A DNA stretch of 30,978 nucleotides. It comes from CAZJRB01 sp964547995. GTDB taxonomy: Bacteria > Planctomycetota > Planctomycetia > Pirellulales > Thermoguttaceae. Below are positions 7,402 through 14,842 of this stretch, one piece after another. The translations under genes were made by a program, and so were the position numbers. The stretch covers positions 1-30,978 of the forward strand of contig CAZJRB010000094.1 of NCBI GenBank assembly GCA_964547995.1, read 5' to 3'. Below the pieces are notes generated by a model that saw only the letters and a list, made by a program, of their open reading frames with translations, was not told the DNA's origin and did not search any database. Each line of letters starts with the position of its first letter. Within the stretch, counting starts at the first letter, position 1.

Positions 7402-7806
7402 ATGCCACTTTCCCAATCCGATTTAGAAGCGTATCTTGACGAGGCCCTGCCGCCGGAGCAGATGGCGAGGGTCGAGAAGGCCCTGCGCGAAACTCCCGAG
7501 CTGATTCGGCAGGCGTCGGCGATCCATTCGCGCCGCAACGCGGGTGTTCACTCCCTGGGCGAGATATGGCGGGCGGGCCGCCTGAGCTGCCCCTCGCGAG
7601 AGCAATTGGGAAGTCTGCTGCTCGGCGTGTTGCCCGGCGAGCTGGCCGACTACGCGAGGTTCCATCTCAACGTGATCGGCTGCCGGTATTGTCTGGCCAA
7701 CCTTGCCGACTTGAAGAATCAACAGGTGGAAGGCAACGAAGTGGTCGAGACCCGCCGCCGCCGATTTTTCCAGACAAGCGCCGGCTACCTGCGCGGGAAA
7801 GAGTAA
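7402..7806 (+). CDS. Small Cys/His protein, candidate soluble anti-sigma factor
   Basis: This 134-residue protein starts LSQSDLEAYLDEALPPEQMARVEKAL, a helical opening of the kind seen in many anti-sigma factors that hold sigma through an N-terminal helical bundle. In the second half, H88 and C94/C97 (FHLNVIGCRYC) give an HX5CX2C pattern, close to but not identical with the HX3CX2C of zinc-binding anti-sigma (ZAS) domains. There is no membrane segment, so a cytoplasmic, perhaps redox- or metal-responsive, regulator is inferred. Gene order (sigma factor, 98-base gap containing direct repeats, this gene) supports the pairing. The function is not proven by sequence alone. The ATG at 7402 is the only sensible start; no strong ribosome site was seen. 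Another possibility is a planctomycete-specific protein unrelated to sigma control. Confidence 0.7.
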   Translation: MPLSQSDLEAYLDEALPPEQMARVEKALRETPELIRQASAIHSRRNAGVHSLGEIWRAGRLSCPSREQLGSLLLGVLPGELADYARFHLNVIGCRYCLANLADLKNQQVEGNEVVETRRRRFFQTSAGYLRGKE

Positions 7807-7810
7807 GCGG

Positions 7811-7942
7811 CGGCCGATAAATAACCTTCCTGGATTCAAGAACAAAGAAGGGGGCACCCGCCCCCGGCCCATAACCCAACGAGCCAAGTCCGGGGGCGGG
7901 TGCCCCTTCTTTCAATCCAAACCGGAATGTTATTTCTCGGCC
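7811..7942. repeat. Long palindromic element (MITE-like), also a bidirectional hairpin
   Basis: The 132 bases between two convergent genes form a two-part inverted repeat. Outer arms at 7811-7830 (CGGCCGATAAATAAC...) and 7923-7942 (...GTTATTTCTCGGCCG) match at about 18 of 20 positions. Inner arms at 7844-7867 and 7890-7912 pair over about 23 bases with one unpaired C. The inner hairpin is GC-rich, and its A-rich and T-rich ends read as TTCTTT on either strand, so it should stop transcription from both sides. The overall form resembles a non-autonomous mobile palindrome; no clear target duplication was seen. Confidence 0.75.
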
Positions 7943-7964
7943 GACCCTGAGCACTCCGGCCCGC

Positions 7965-9821
7965 TCACTCGGGCAACCACTGCCGGATTACTTTCAGCCG
8001 CTCCGTCTTGTTGCCTTTCGCGAGGATCGGCCCGTTGGTCTCGCCCACTATCATGCCGTAGCACCTGGCCAACTCATCGGGGGTGAGCAAGTTCTTCCAG
8101 GCGTAGTAGCGCAACTCCATCAGGGCGGGTAACGGGTTGTCGTATTGGTGGTTCACCAGCGAGCGGGCACGGTTTTGGACCTGCGGCCTCGTGAGGGGGG
8201 GCATGTTCTTCAAGCAGAGCTTCGCATCGACAAAGCGAATCAGGTTTTCCAGGAGTTCGTCGATGGGATTGACCGCAGACTCGCCGTGCCGCATGGCCAT
8301 CAGGACTTGAGTAATCCGGAGCGGCTCGGTCCGGTAGATCACGGTATCTTTTTCGACATCGTAAAGGCGAAACGTCAGGGCCGATTGGATGCGCTTTCCG
8401 GGAAACTTCTGTTTGGACAGGCTGGCAATCAATAGGACATCGAGCCCCTCCTTCCGCGCAAGCGACTTGGTCTGTTCCGCGTCAATCAATCCCCCCAAGA
8501 TGATCCCCGGCTGGCGTTTCGGGCCGGTCGGCTCTTCCAGGCCTTCGCCTCCCTCCTGGAACATGTCCTTCTTGTCGACCTCCGCCAGTTCGGCGAACCA
8601 GTCACCGAAGTCGCCCTCCCGGATCCGTTTCTCTATTGGGAAAACCACGGGTTCACCGACCGCGTGGCGCAGAAGTCTCATGTCCTCGTCGCTGACCTTT
8701 ATGGTTGACTCCAGGGCAATCCCCCATCGGCAAACCAGGACGGGCCGCTTCAATCCCGGAGACCAGCGGAGGCTTCCCAGCACTTGCGGGCTATCGTGAA
8801 CCACCGCTTCGGCCATCAGGAAGCGGAGCCCTTCCTCCTCGCGGAGATGGAGCATGGCGTCCTTGGCTCGCCCCACCAGGTCGGCGAACCCGGTCTTTTT
8901 TTCGCCAGGCTTGATTTCCAAAGCCTCCACGCGGACTTGATCCTCCTTGCCGCTGGCCGTAAAGAGTGCCCGCATCAGATCGGCGTTCAGCGTATTGGGA
9001 AGGTAGTGTGCCGCTCCGTCGGCTGTAACCGCCAGGAACGCATCTCTGCGGAAGCTCCCGATGCCGGATGACGGGTTGTCTTGGACGAAGCGGAGTTCTT
9101 CGGGTGAGGTCCACACGACCGAGCGGTCGAGATTGGCCTCGACGACCAGCAACGTGTTTTCCGGACCGTCGTGTATCGCGCCCCGGGGAATTCCTCTCTT
9201 GGCCGAGAAGATGGTTCCCATGCCCGACGGCACGAGATAGCAGGTTTCGGGCGGGGTGGCATCGGGTGTCTTGTAGACCTCGGGAATCTGATCGGCAAGA
9301 GGTTTGTTGTCCGGGCTGTCCCACGGTTCGTTCATCTTGAATTGGTCGTAAAGATCCCTTTCGCCCAAATAGGGAAGTAAGAGCACCCGCCAGCTCAAAA
9401 GCGGCTTGTCCCCATCGCCGAAATGCGCCGCTGGCGGAAAGGACTTGTTTTTCTTGTGGTATTCGAGCATCGCTTTGCCGATCTGCTCCAGGTTCTCAAG
9501 CGAGTGGTCTTTCGGGTTGTAGTCTTTGACTTCCTCCGGCGTCCCGCCGTCCTCCGGCTTGGATGGAGGCGAAGCGGAATCCGAGTCTGCGCCGCCCGGC
9601 TGCCCCTCACCGGGCGTCTCGTCGGGGGGCGGTGGTGGAGTGGCTTCGCCAATAGGTGGAGGCGGTGGGGGGGTAGGAGGGGGGGGAGAAGAATCCGGCT
9701 CCGGCGCCGATACCTCCTTCTTGCTGCTCGTATCATCCTCGGAACTCGGCTGGCCGTCGCCGCAACCCCATTGGGCCAAAAGGAGGGCAATTATCCCCAA
9801 CCAGATCGGGTAGCGGTGCAT
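7965..9821 (-). CDS. DUF1559-type secreted lipoprotein
   Basis: The product is 618 residues. MHRYPIWLGIIALLLAQWGC is a lipoprotein-type signal with C20 as the likely lipidated residue, although the -3 position (Gln) is not ideal. Residues 45-95 are a Pro/Gly/Ser-rich linker with two runs of proline. Residues 105-190 match the opening of the planctomycete DUF1559 family (ENLEQIGKAMLEYHKKNKSF, then WRVLLLPYLGERDLYDQF). The C-terminal half (from about 320) is not recognised. Unlike typical DUF1559 proteins, which start with a pilin-like N-methylation helix, this one carries a lipoprotein signal and linker. The ATG at 9821 is set by the signal and by GGAGG at about 9828-9832; the frame runs open upstream to 10007 but that part overlaps the next gene's tail. 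The gene lies 56 bases after a second lipoprotein gene and probably shares its transcript. Confidence 0.8.
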   Translation of the reverse strand: MHRYPIWLGIIALLLAQWGCGDGQPSSEDDTSSKKEVSAPEPDSSPPPPTPPPPPPIGEATPPPPPDETPGEGQPGGADSDSASPPSKPEDGGTPEEVKDYNPKDHSLENLEQIGKAMLEYHKKNKSFPPAAHFGDGDKPLLSWRVLLLPYLGERDLYDQFKMNEPWDSPDNKPLADQIPEVYKTPDATPPETCYLVPSGMGTIFSAKRGIPRGAIHDGPENTLLVVEANLDRSVVWTSPEELRFVQDNPSSGIGSFRRDAFLAVTADGAAHYLPNTLNADLMRALFTASGKEDQVRVEALEIKPGEKKTGFADLVGRAKDAMLHLREEEGLRFLMAEAVVHDSPQVLGSLRWSPGLKRPVLVCRWGIALESTIKVSDEDMRLLRHAVGEPVVFPIEKRIREGDFGDWFAELAEVDKKDMFQEGGEGLEEPTGPKRQPGIILGGLIDAEQTKSLARKEGLDVLLIASLSKQKFPGKRIQSALTFRLYDVEKDTVIYRTEPLRITQVLMAMRHGESAVNPIDELLENLIRFVDAKLCLKNMPPLTRPQVQNRARSLVNHQYDNPLPALMELRYYAWKNLLTPDELARCYGMIVGETNGPILAKGNKTERLKVIRQWLPE

Positions 9822-9877
9822 CAGAAACCTCCATCGTTTTGTATTGCCAGAGGACGTGAGGGAATCGCCCGGCGATC

Positions 9878-10666
9878 TCACTCCGTCTTCGAGTCCGCCG
9901 GTTTTGCATCCGCCGGTTTTGCATCTTTTCGTTTCGTGTCTTTTGGAGTTGCGCTTGCGGCGGCCGCCTTTGTCTCCGTCACGCTTGCCGGAACCATGGT
10001 CTCCCATTTCTCAAACTCGATATTCGCCATCACCTTGGTCGGCACGCGCCAGATGACGAAGACGTGTGTGTCTCCCACCTGGCGGCTATAACACACATTC
10101 TTGCCCTCCAGGTTTCGAGCCTTCTCTTTGCCGTCCTTGTCAATGTAACAGAACGCCTGATCGTCGATAAGGTTGTTGCCGAGCCTTTTCCAGATCACGC
10201 CGGTGCCGTCCGCGCGCTTGCACTGAACATCGTTCCATTTCAGATCCACCCAGCCGAAGGCGCTCTCGACCTGCACCTTCAACGCGGTTTCGGGATTGCG
10301 GGCCTTGGCCGCCTTCGGGATCCCGGCCAGATAGCAGTAGTACGTGTACTTCCCGGCGCCTCCGCCGGCCTCGACTTCCCCCTCGTACATGCATATCAAG
10401 TGGGCGATAGGGAACGGCGACTTGCGTCCCGATTTTAGCGTATCCGGCGCGTATGATTTCGTGAGTCCCGGGGGAACCCGAAACGTCACCGTGGTACCCG
10501 GCAGGGGGTATGCCGGCGACATCTCATTGAACGGATTCCTCTTGCGCATGTCGTCCAAGCCGGCGATCAACCGCTTCCTGTATCCCCCGCCGCCACATCC
10601 CCAACTTGTACACAGAAGCAGCACCAGCAAGATGGGTGGAAATCGGCTTGCGAAAAGCTTGCTCAT
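9878..10666 (-). CDS. Predicted lipoprotein with Lys/Ala/Pro tail
   Basis: The 262-residue protein opens with SRFPPILLVLLLCTSWGC, a signal ending in a Cys (C24) suitable for lipidation, followed by glycines. The central domain (about 45-215) is rich in beta-strand-like sequence (KYTYYCYLAG, GWVDLKWNDVQCK, THVFVIWRVP) and has no motif I recognise. The tail is a low-complexity run containing KPADAKPADSK, made from a short tandem repeat in the DNA near 9895-9930. It is upstream of and co-directional with the DUF1559 lipoprotein, so both are likely secreted to the same compartment under one promoter in the 10667-10860 gap. The start at 10666 is set by the signal peptide; the ribosome site is weak. 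Confidence 0.75.
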   Translation of the reverse strand: MSKLFASRFPPILLVLLLCTSWGCGGGGYRKRLIAGLDDMRKRNPFNEMSPAYPLPGTTVTFRVPPGLTKSYAPDTLKSGRKSPFPIAHLICMYEGEVEAGGGAGKYTYYCYLAGIPKAAKARNPETALKVQVESAFGWVDLKWNDVQCKRADGTGVIWKRLGNNLIDDQAFCYIDKDGKEKARNLEGKNVCYSRQVGDTHVFVIWRVPTKVMANIEFEKWETMVPASVTETKAAAASATPKDTKRKDAKPADAKPADSKTE

Positions 10667-10863
10667 GGGGCGACTCGAACTTTCTAGGGGAGGAATCTCC
10701 GGAGATGACGCCAGTAACGTAATTGTTGCACCGCGGCCGGGGTCTTGTCAAGAAGCACTCCGATCCGACAGAAGTCCGGTTTTGCCGTTGGCAGACTGCG
10801 GGGGGGCTTCGGACCACTAGAGGGGGCTATCGGGTTGCTCAAGAACAAGTTCGATATTTCGAT
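10667..10863. other. Gap upstream of the lipoprotein genes
   Basis: No gene was found here. The segment should hold the promoter for the minus-strand lipoprotein pair, but no confident -35/-10 pair was identified. The remainder of this gap, up to the end of the protease gene, is filled by the repeat cluster at 10864-10979. Confidence 0.4.
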
Positions 10864-10979
10864 CATAAAGCCGCGACCGGTGGTCGCGCCAAGCGCTGCC
10901 AGAAACGACCACGACCCGGGCGCGACCACCGGTCGCGGTTTCATTGCAGGCAACGGCGCGAACCGGTCGCGGCGTTATG
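10864..10979. repeat. Three clustered copies of the CATAAAGCCGCGACCGG repeat
   Basis: A forward copy lies at 10864-10890 (CATAAAGCCGCGACCGG to GGTCGCGCC). An inverted copy lies at 10919-10944, and a second inverted copy at 10955-10979 ends GGCGTTATG. The first two form a hairpin with 24 or more near-matching bases around a 28-base loop. The third copy overlaps the end of the CPBP protease gene and contains its TAA stop (10975-10977 on the plus strand as TTA). Confidence 0.8.
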
Positions 10980-11580
10980 GCGAATCCGTGTCCGGCTTCC
11001 TCATCTTGATCAAATAGGCCAGTGCGAGGAAATCGTACACGGCGTGGGTGCTGATCGGCGCCAGCAGATTGCCGGTGAGGATCCACAGACCACCGAGATA
11101 GAGGCCGATCAACCCGGCCAGGATCGCGTACGCGGGCGTGATGGCATGGACGGCACCGAAGAGAATCGCCGCCGCTGCCAGCCCAATCCAGATGCCGGCG
11201 GGGCGAGCGAGCCAATCTGCAATTCCACCTTGCACGATGCCGCGAAAGAGCATCTCTTCGCCCAGCCCGGCCAGGGTCGATATGATCAGCAGCTCCAACA
11301 TGCTGCACTGCCGGAACAGCGGCAGGACCGACTCGTCCAGCACCCGGAGAATCTGGCGGAACGGCCGTAACGGCGCCTTCAAACAGAGCCAAAATATCAG
11401 CAGCAGGGGCAGCGTTGCTGTAACGCCCATCCCGACGGCCGACATATCCCAATGGAATGATTCCAGCGGCTTCAGTCCCAGCAGCCACCCGAGGCCCACT
11501 GCCAAGACGGCCAACCCGCCTTCGAATGCGGCAGCCATCAGAGCGAAGTTTCTCGGCGGTTGTTGTTCGGCGTCATCCAT
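10975..11580 (-). CDS. CPBP (CAAX-type) intramembrane metalloprotease
   Basis: This 201-residue, multi-pass membrane protein carries the motifs of the CPBP/Abi family. GEEMLFRG (107-114) has the Glu-Glu and Arg of motif 1, FGAVHAI (141-147) gives the motif 2 His (H145), and PISTHAVYDF (175-184) gives H179 and D183. These residues bind the metal and cleave substrates within the membrane. In bacteria such proteins act in CAAX-like processing, bacteriocin immunity or regulated proteolysis; the substrate here is unknown. At about 200 residues it is normal to short for the family. It starts 16 bases after the DoxX stop and should be co-translated with it. Its final codons and stop run into an intergenic repeat, so the C-terminus (after KMRKPDTDSP) may have been set by repeat insertion. 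Confidence 0.88.
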   Translation of the reverse strand: MDDAEQQPPRNFALMAAAFEGGLAVLAVGLGWLLGLKPLESFHWDMSAVGMGVTATLPLLLIFWLCLKAPLRPFRQILRVLDESVLPLFRQCSMLELLIISTLAGLGEEMLFRGIVQGGIADWLARPAGIWIGLAAAAILFGAVHAITPAYAILAGLIGLYLGGLWILTGNLLAPISTHAVYDFLALAYLIKMRKPDTDSP

Positions 11581-11596
11581 GTTGGGACTTTGAACC

Positions 11597-12064
11597 TCAA
11601 AATTGGCCCATCTGTCGACGTCGCGGCAGGATCAGATCGGCGCTTAGCCCGCCCGGGCCGAAAGCGAGGACCATCAACACGCCCCCGAGCAAAGCGACGT
11701 TCTTCAGGAATATCAATACTTCGCCTTGCATTTGCCCGGCGCTAACCGCCCAGAAGTTGTGCATAATGATCGTGGCGGGCGCCAGAAAGATGATCAACAG
11801 GACGGCCCCCACTCGGGCACGGAGTCCGATCACCACGGACAGCCCGCCGATCAGCGCCACGCCGATCGCTATGGCCAGGAGGGTGTGCGAAGTCGCGGTC
11901 GTTCCCGCTTCGCCAATCGTTCCTTCCAGGAACCCCAGTTTGGCGGCGATGTTGCCGGCCTTGCCGTTCCAGTCGGCAATGCTCAACGCCCCGGTAACGA
12001 TGAAGTAGAGCCCGATCATCATTCGGGCGATCAGCGTGATGATGTGTTGAAACAGCGGCGCCAT
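11597..12064 (-). CDS. DoxX family membrane protein
   Basis: The 155-residue product has four predicted membrane helices and the DoxX features: an early IARMMIGLYFIVTGALSI helix, a central GGLSVVIGLRARVGA segment, and MHNFW followed by FLKNVALLGGVLM near the end. DoxX proteins are small inner-membrane proteins linked to redox or respiratory functions in some bacteria, but a precise activity is rarely known. The ATG at 12064 follows AAAGGAACCGCC, a good ribosome site; an in-frame codon at 12208 would add a long non-membrane leader that overlaps promoter DNA, so it was rejected. It is the first gene of a minus-strand pair with the CPBP protease. Confidence 0.88.
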   Translation of the reverse strand: MAPLFQHIITLIARMMIGLYFIVTGALSIADWNGKAGNIAAKLGFLEGTIGEAGTTATSHTLLAIAIGVALIGGLSVVIGLRARVGAVLLIIFLAPATIIMHNFWAVSAGQMQGEVLIFLKNVALLGGVLMVLAFGPGGLSADLILPRRRQMGQF

Positions 12065-12281
12065 GGCGGTTCCTTTCGAAGGGGGGGATGCGTGGACACC
12101 GCCCAGTATACGCCAACGGCCCGATTCTGGGGACCGGGCCGGTTCCCAATGGGCCACGCCGTAGCGCAACCCGTTATTTGACAATATCTTAGGACCGCCG
12201 ACCGGCAAGCCGGGCCTGTTTTATTCGCCGGAAAAAGACTATACTTAATCTTATACCTCGTAGTTGCAGGCAATCACCGTA
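12065..12281. promoter_or_regulatory. Upstream region of the DoxX/CPBP pair
   Basis: No gene was found. On the minus strand TTGCCG and TATTGT (about 12182-12210) are spaced by 16 bases and could be a promoter for the DoxX gene about 120 bases downstream. Plus-strand TATACT-like boxes near 12240 are also present. The evidence is weak consensus matching only. Confidence 0.3.
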
Positions 12282-12419
12282 GGACGGGCTTCCAAGCCCG
12301 TCCATTGCAGCATAAAACGGCCTTTCGTCGTCGGTTTCTTGATTTCACCAATGGTGAAATTGTAGGCCGGACTTCTGGGTGCGTTTCGAATCGAACGGGA
12401 CGGGCTTGGAAGCCCGTCC
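12282..12419. repeat. Composite palindromic element with GGACGGGCTT ends
   Basis: Two 22-base units bound the element. Each starts GGACGGGCTT and ends AAGCCCGTCC and is a palindrome: 12282-12303 (centre CC) and 12398-12419 (centre GG). Between them lies a 19-base palindrome (ATTTCACC/GGTGAAAT, 12342-12360). Flanking TTGCAGG (about 12264-12270) and CCTGCAA (12418-12424) extend the symmetry. This looks like a non-coding mobile or REP-like element placed ahead of the secreted protein gene. Confidence 0.75.
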
Positions 12420-12446
12420 TGCAACCCGTTTTCTGCAACGTTGGGT

Positions 12447-12452
12447 TATACT
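12447..12452 (+). promoter_or_regulatory. Candidate -10 box for the secreted C25-like protein
   Basis: TATACT at 12447-12452 is one mismatch from the sigma-70 -10 consensus and lies about 30 bases before the ATG at 12482. No convincing -35 box was found. The leader would be short, and part of the upstream region is repeat DNA. Confidence 0.35.
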
Positions 12453-12481
12453 TAGGGAATAGCGAAGCTGAGAATGCCTTT

Positions 12482-14629
12482 ATGCGATTCTGCTGTTCAA
12501 CAACAAGAAGAACAACGAAATGCTTCGAAAGAAGGCTCCGGCTCGAGCCGCTCGAATCGCGATGCCTCCTTTCGGCCGTTTCGGGAAGCGGCGTATTCCA
12601 TGTATACGTAGAGCCCGGCCTTCAGGCCGGAATCCAGCGGGCGCTGAACGTCTACGTCGCCGATTTGTCCACCGAAGGCTACCAGGTCGGCGTCCGGGAG
12701 TTTGCCGGTGACGCTGCCGCTCTGCGGGCCGAGCTGCAAACACAGTGGATGAACAACTCATTGGAAGGCGCCCTGCTGGTGGGCGATCTGCCTCACCTCA
12801 TGTTTACCAGCACGGACAACTTCGGATCGTCTCCGACGGAGACTACGTATCCGCACGACCTCTACTTTATGGACCTGGACGGCACGTACGTTCTCACCAG
12901 CCCCGGCAAGCACCTAAACGGCGCCGGCGACGTCGGCCCCGAAATCTACGTCTCGCGGATCACTACGGGGAATCTCGACATTACGGGCAAGGACGAGGCC
13001 GCGCTGATCAACGACTACTTCGCCAAGGTCCACGCATACCGGGCCGGCGACCTCCGGTTTGCAGACCGCGGGATCGTTTTTGCCGACGACAATTGGAGTT
13101 CCTGGGGCCAAAACGAAATGGACGATCTCTACGGTGAGGTCTGGGCCATCAACAGTACGGCCGAGACGACCCCGGCCGGTTATCTGGACGCGCTATCGCA
13201 AGATTACGAATCGATCCTCGAGTGTCTGCACGCTGGGCCCCAACCGGCACAAGAACACGAGGTCAAGGTCGGCGCCGCCTGGCCGGTTGTGACCAACACC
13301 GACATTCTTCAGGCAAACCCCCGCCAGGGGTTCTACAACATGTTCAACTGTTCGGGCGCCCGGTTCACCAGCCCGAATCATCTCATCGGCACGTACGTCT
13401 ACGGCGGAGACTACGGGCTGAATGCGGTCGGCAGCACGAAAACCGGCGGTATGCTCGAGTTCCCCGACTTCTACCTGCCGCAGGGCGCTGGGGATAGCGT
13501 AGGCCGGGCATTTATGAAGTGGTTTGATCTTTACGCGTTCCCAACCGACTCACCGCTCGACGATTGGAGAGTCGATTGGCACTACGGAATGACCATGCAG
13601 GGCGATCCCACCTTGCGGCCGGCGATCATGGGAGATGGGCCGAGCGGGATGGCGATTCACACTGTTGAGAATGTTCTCGGCACGGAGGGGGACGACACCT
13701 TGGAGGTCGTGGCCGGTGCGACGCCCGAGCAGTGGACCGTGTTGCTCAACGGTGTCGAGCAGACCATTGCCCCGGTCGCCGTCGAGCTGAACTTCGACGG
13801 CCTCGGCGGCAACGATACCGTCTTGCTGACCGCCACCGGCGGCAACGACAACCTCGAACTCCGGCCCAATCACGGTATCCTGAGCTTCGACAAGTACACG
13901 ATCTCCGCGACGAATGTGGAATCCATCACCGTCGACGGCGTTGACGGTAACGATACGGCCGGCCTCTACGACTCGCACGGCGACGACCTGTTTGTCGCCG
14001 CACCGGGCTACGGACGGCTGACCGGCGACGGTTTCTCGTTGCAGGCCATATCGTTCCACACGGTGAACGCCTACGCGACGGGCGGCGGCCGCGACGTGGC
14101 GAGGATGTACGACTCGGCCGGCGATGACGTCTTTCACGCCACGCCGGTCGAAGCGACATTGTACCCAAGCGGCGACGGCGACGAGTTCTTTTGCCGTGCG
14201 AAGTATTTTGAGGAAGTCCATGGCTTCTCGCCCGCCGGCGGCTGCGACGCTGCAACGTTGTTCGGCTCGGCCGGCGACGATGTGTTTTCCGCCGGGCCGC
14301 TCGAAGCGACGATGCGCGGCCAAAGCGGCGGCGGAACGGATGCCCGGCAGGGCTACTGCAATCGCGTGAAACAAATCGAGCATATCCGGGGCGATGCCTC
14401 GCAGGGCGGAAACGATCTGGCTGTGCTGTTCGATTCCGACCGGGTCGATTCGCTCGAAGCCGCAACGGACCAGGCCCGGTTGTCGAACGACCTGCTCGGT
14501 TTCCTCTACGAGGTCCTCGCATTCGACCGGGTCAACGCCACCGCCACCACGGAGGGCGATACCAAGGACGTGACCGAACCGCTTGACTTCGTCTTGAGTC
14601 TGCAAGGCCCTTGGCACGATACGACCTAG
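12482..14629 (+). CDS. Large exported protein: C25 (gingipain)-like domain plus beta repeats
   Basis: This 715-residue protein starts with a basic leader and then LRLEPLESRCLLSAVSG (19-35), the planctomycete extracellular signal that ends in the LExLExR pattern. Residues 40-385 resemble the C25/gingipain peptidase fold. ILECLHAG supplies a candidate catalytic His (250), FYNMFNCSGARF a candidate Cys (290), and the stretch ends GMTMQGDPTLRP, a typical closing block of such domains. From about 390 to 700 there are four or more repeats of the form GGxDVAxxYDSAGDDVFxAxP, about 65-75 residues each, rich in Asp and Gly and likely to form a calcium-stabilised beta structure. The His-Cys spacing of 40 fits a dyad, but protease activity is inferred. 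The ATG at 12482 is used because the signal begins right after it; earlier in-frame codons read through the repeat. It is probably monocistronic. Confidence 0.8.
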   Translation: MRFCCSTTRRTTKCFERRLRLEPLESRCLLSAVSGSGVFHVYVEPGLQAGIQRALNVYVADLSTEGYQVGVREFAGDAAALRAELQTQWMNNSLEGALLVGDLPHLMFTSTDNFGSSPTETTYPHDLYFMDLDGTYVLTSPGKHLNGAGDVGPEIYVSRITTGNLDITGKDEAALINDYFAKVHAYRAGDLRFADRGIVFADDNWSSWGQNEMDDLYGEVWAINSTAETTPAGYLDALSQDYESILECLHAGPQPAQEHEVKVGAAWPVVTNTDILQANPRQGFYNMFNCSGARFTSPNHLIGTYVYGGDYGLNAVGSTKTGGMLEFPDFYLPQGAGDSVGRAFMKWFDLYAFPTDSPLDDWRVDWHYGMTMQGDPTLRPAIMGDGPSGMAIHTVENVLGTEGDDTLEVVAGATPEQWTVLLNGVEQTIAPVAVELNFDGLGGNDTVLLTATGGNDNLELRPNHGILSFDKYTISATNVESITVDGVDGNDTAGLYDSHGDDLFVAAPGYGRLTGDGFSLQAISFHTVNAYATGGGRDVARMYDSAGDDVFHATPVEATLYPSGDGDEFFCRAKYFEEVHGFSPAGGCDAATLFGSAGDDVFSAGPLEATMRGQSGGGTDARQGYCNRVKQIEHIRGDASQGGNDLAVLFDSDRVDSLEAATDQARLSNDLLGFLYEVLAFDRVNATATTEGDTKDVTEPLDFVLSLQGPWHDTT

Positions 14630-14660
14630 TACCTTGTGACAACTGAGATTGTGGGTTGTC

Positions 14661-14740
14661 GGGTGCCATGCCCACGCTTGCCGTGGGCATGTTCTGCAAT
14701 GCCTACAAACATGCCCACGGCAAGCGTGGGCATGGCACCC
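14661..14740. repeat. Perfect 33-base inverted repeat whose arms are themselves palindromes
   Basis: 14661-14693 and 14708-14740 are exact reverse complements separated by 14 bases. Each arm contains CATGCCCACG and CGTGGGCATG around a short centre, so each arm can also fold alone. The double symmetry suggests a cruciform-forming or MITE-like element. It directly follows the secreted protein gene and could also end its transcript. Confidence 0.9.
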
Positions 14741-14757
14741 ATAGTTTCATTTCTCGG

Positions 14758-14842
14758 GTAGCTACCGTCGCCAGACGGTGGGAGGCGCCGTTGTTCGCGG
14801 AAGACCTGCTCCCGCCAACCACGCTCTGGCGAACGCAGCTAC
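14758..14842. repeat. Imperfect inverted repeat with GTAGCT ends
   Basis: The left arm (14758-14782, GTAGCTACCGTCGCCAGACG) and right arm (14815-14842, ending CTCTGGCGAACGCAGCTAC) are about three-quarters complementary around a 32-base loop. It is a different family from the neighbouring element and probably an older copy. Confidence 0.6.

Noticed and set aside
9822..10007. Upstream extension of the DUF1559 gene
   Set aside because: It would overlap the previous gene's tail and bury the lipoprotein signal; a GGAGG site supports the ATG at 9821.
12282..12419. Possible CRISPR array (repeated 22-base units)
   Set aside because: There are only two units, each a palindrome, separated by about 94 bases that contain another palindrome. 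No regular spacing and no cas genes.
12305..12481. Upstream extension of the C25-like gene to 12305
   Set aside because: The extension is translated from a palindromic repeat and would place 59 unrelated residues before the export signal.
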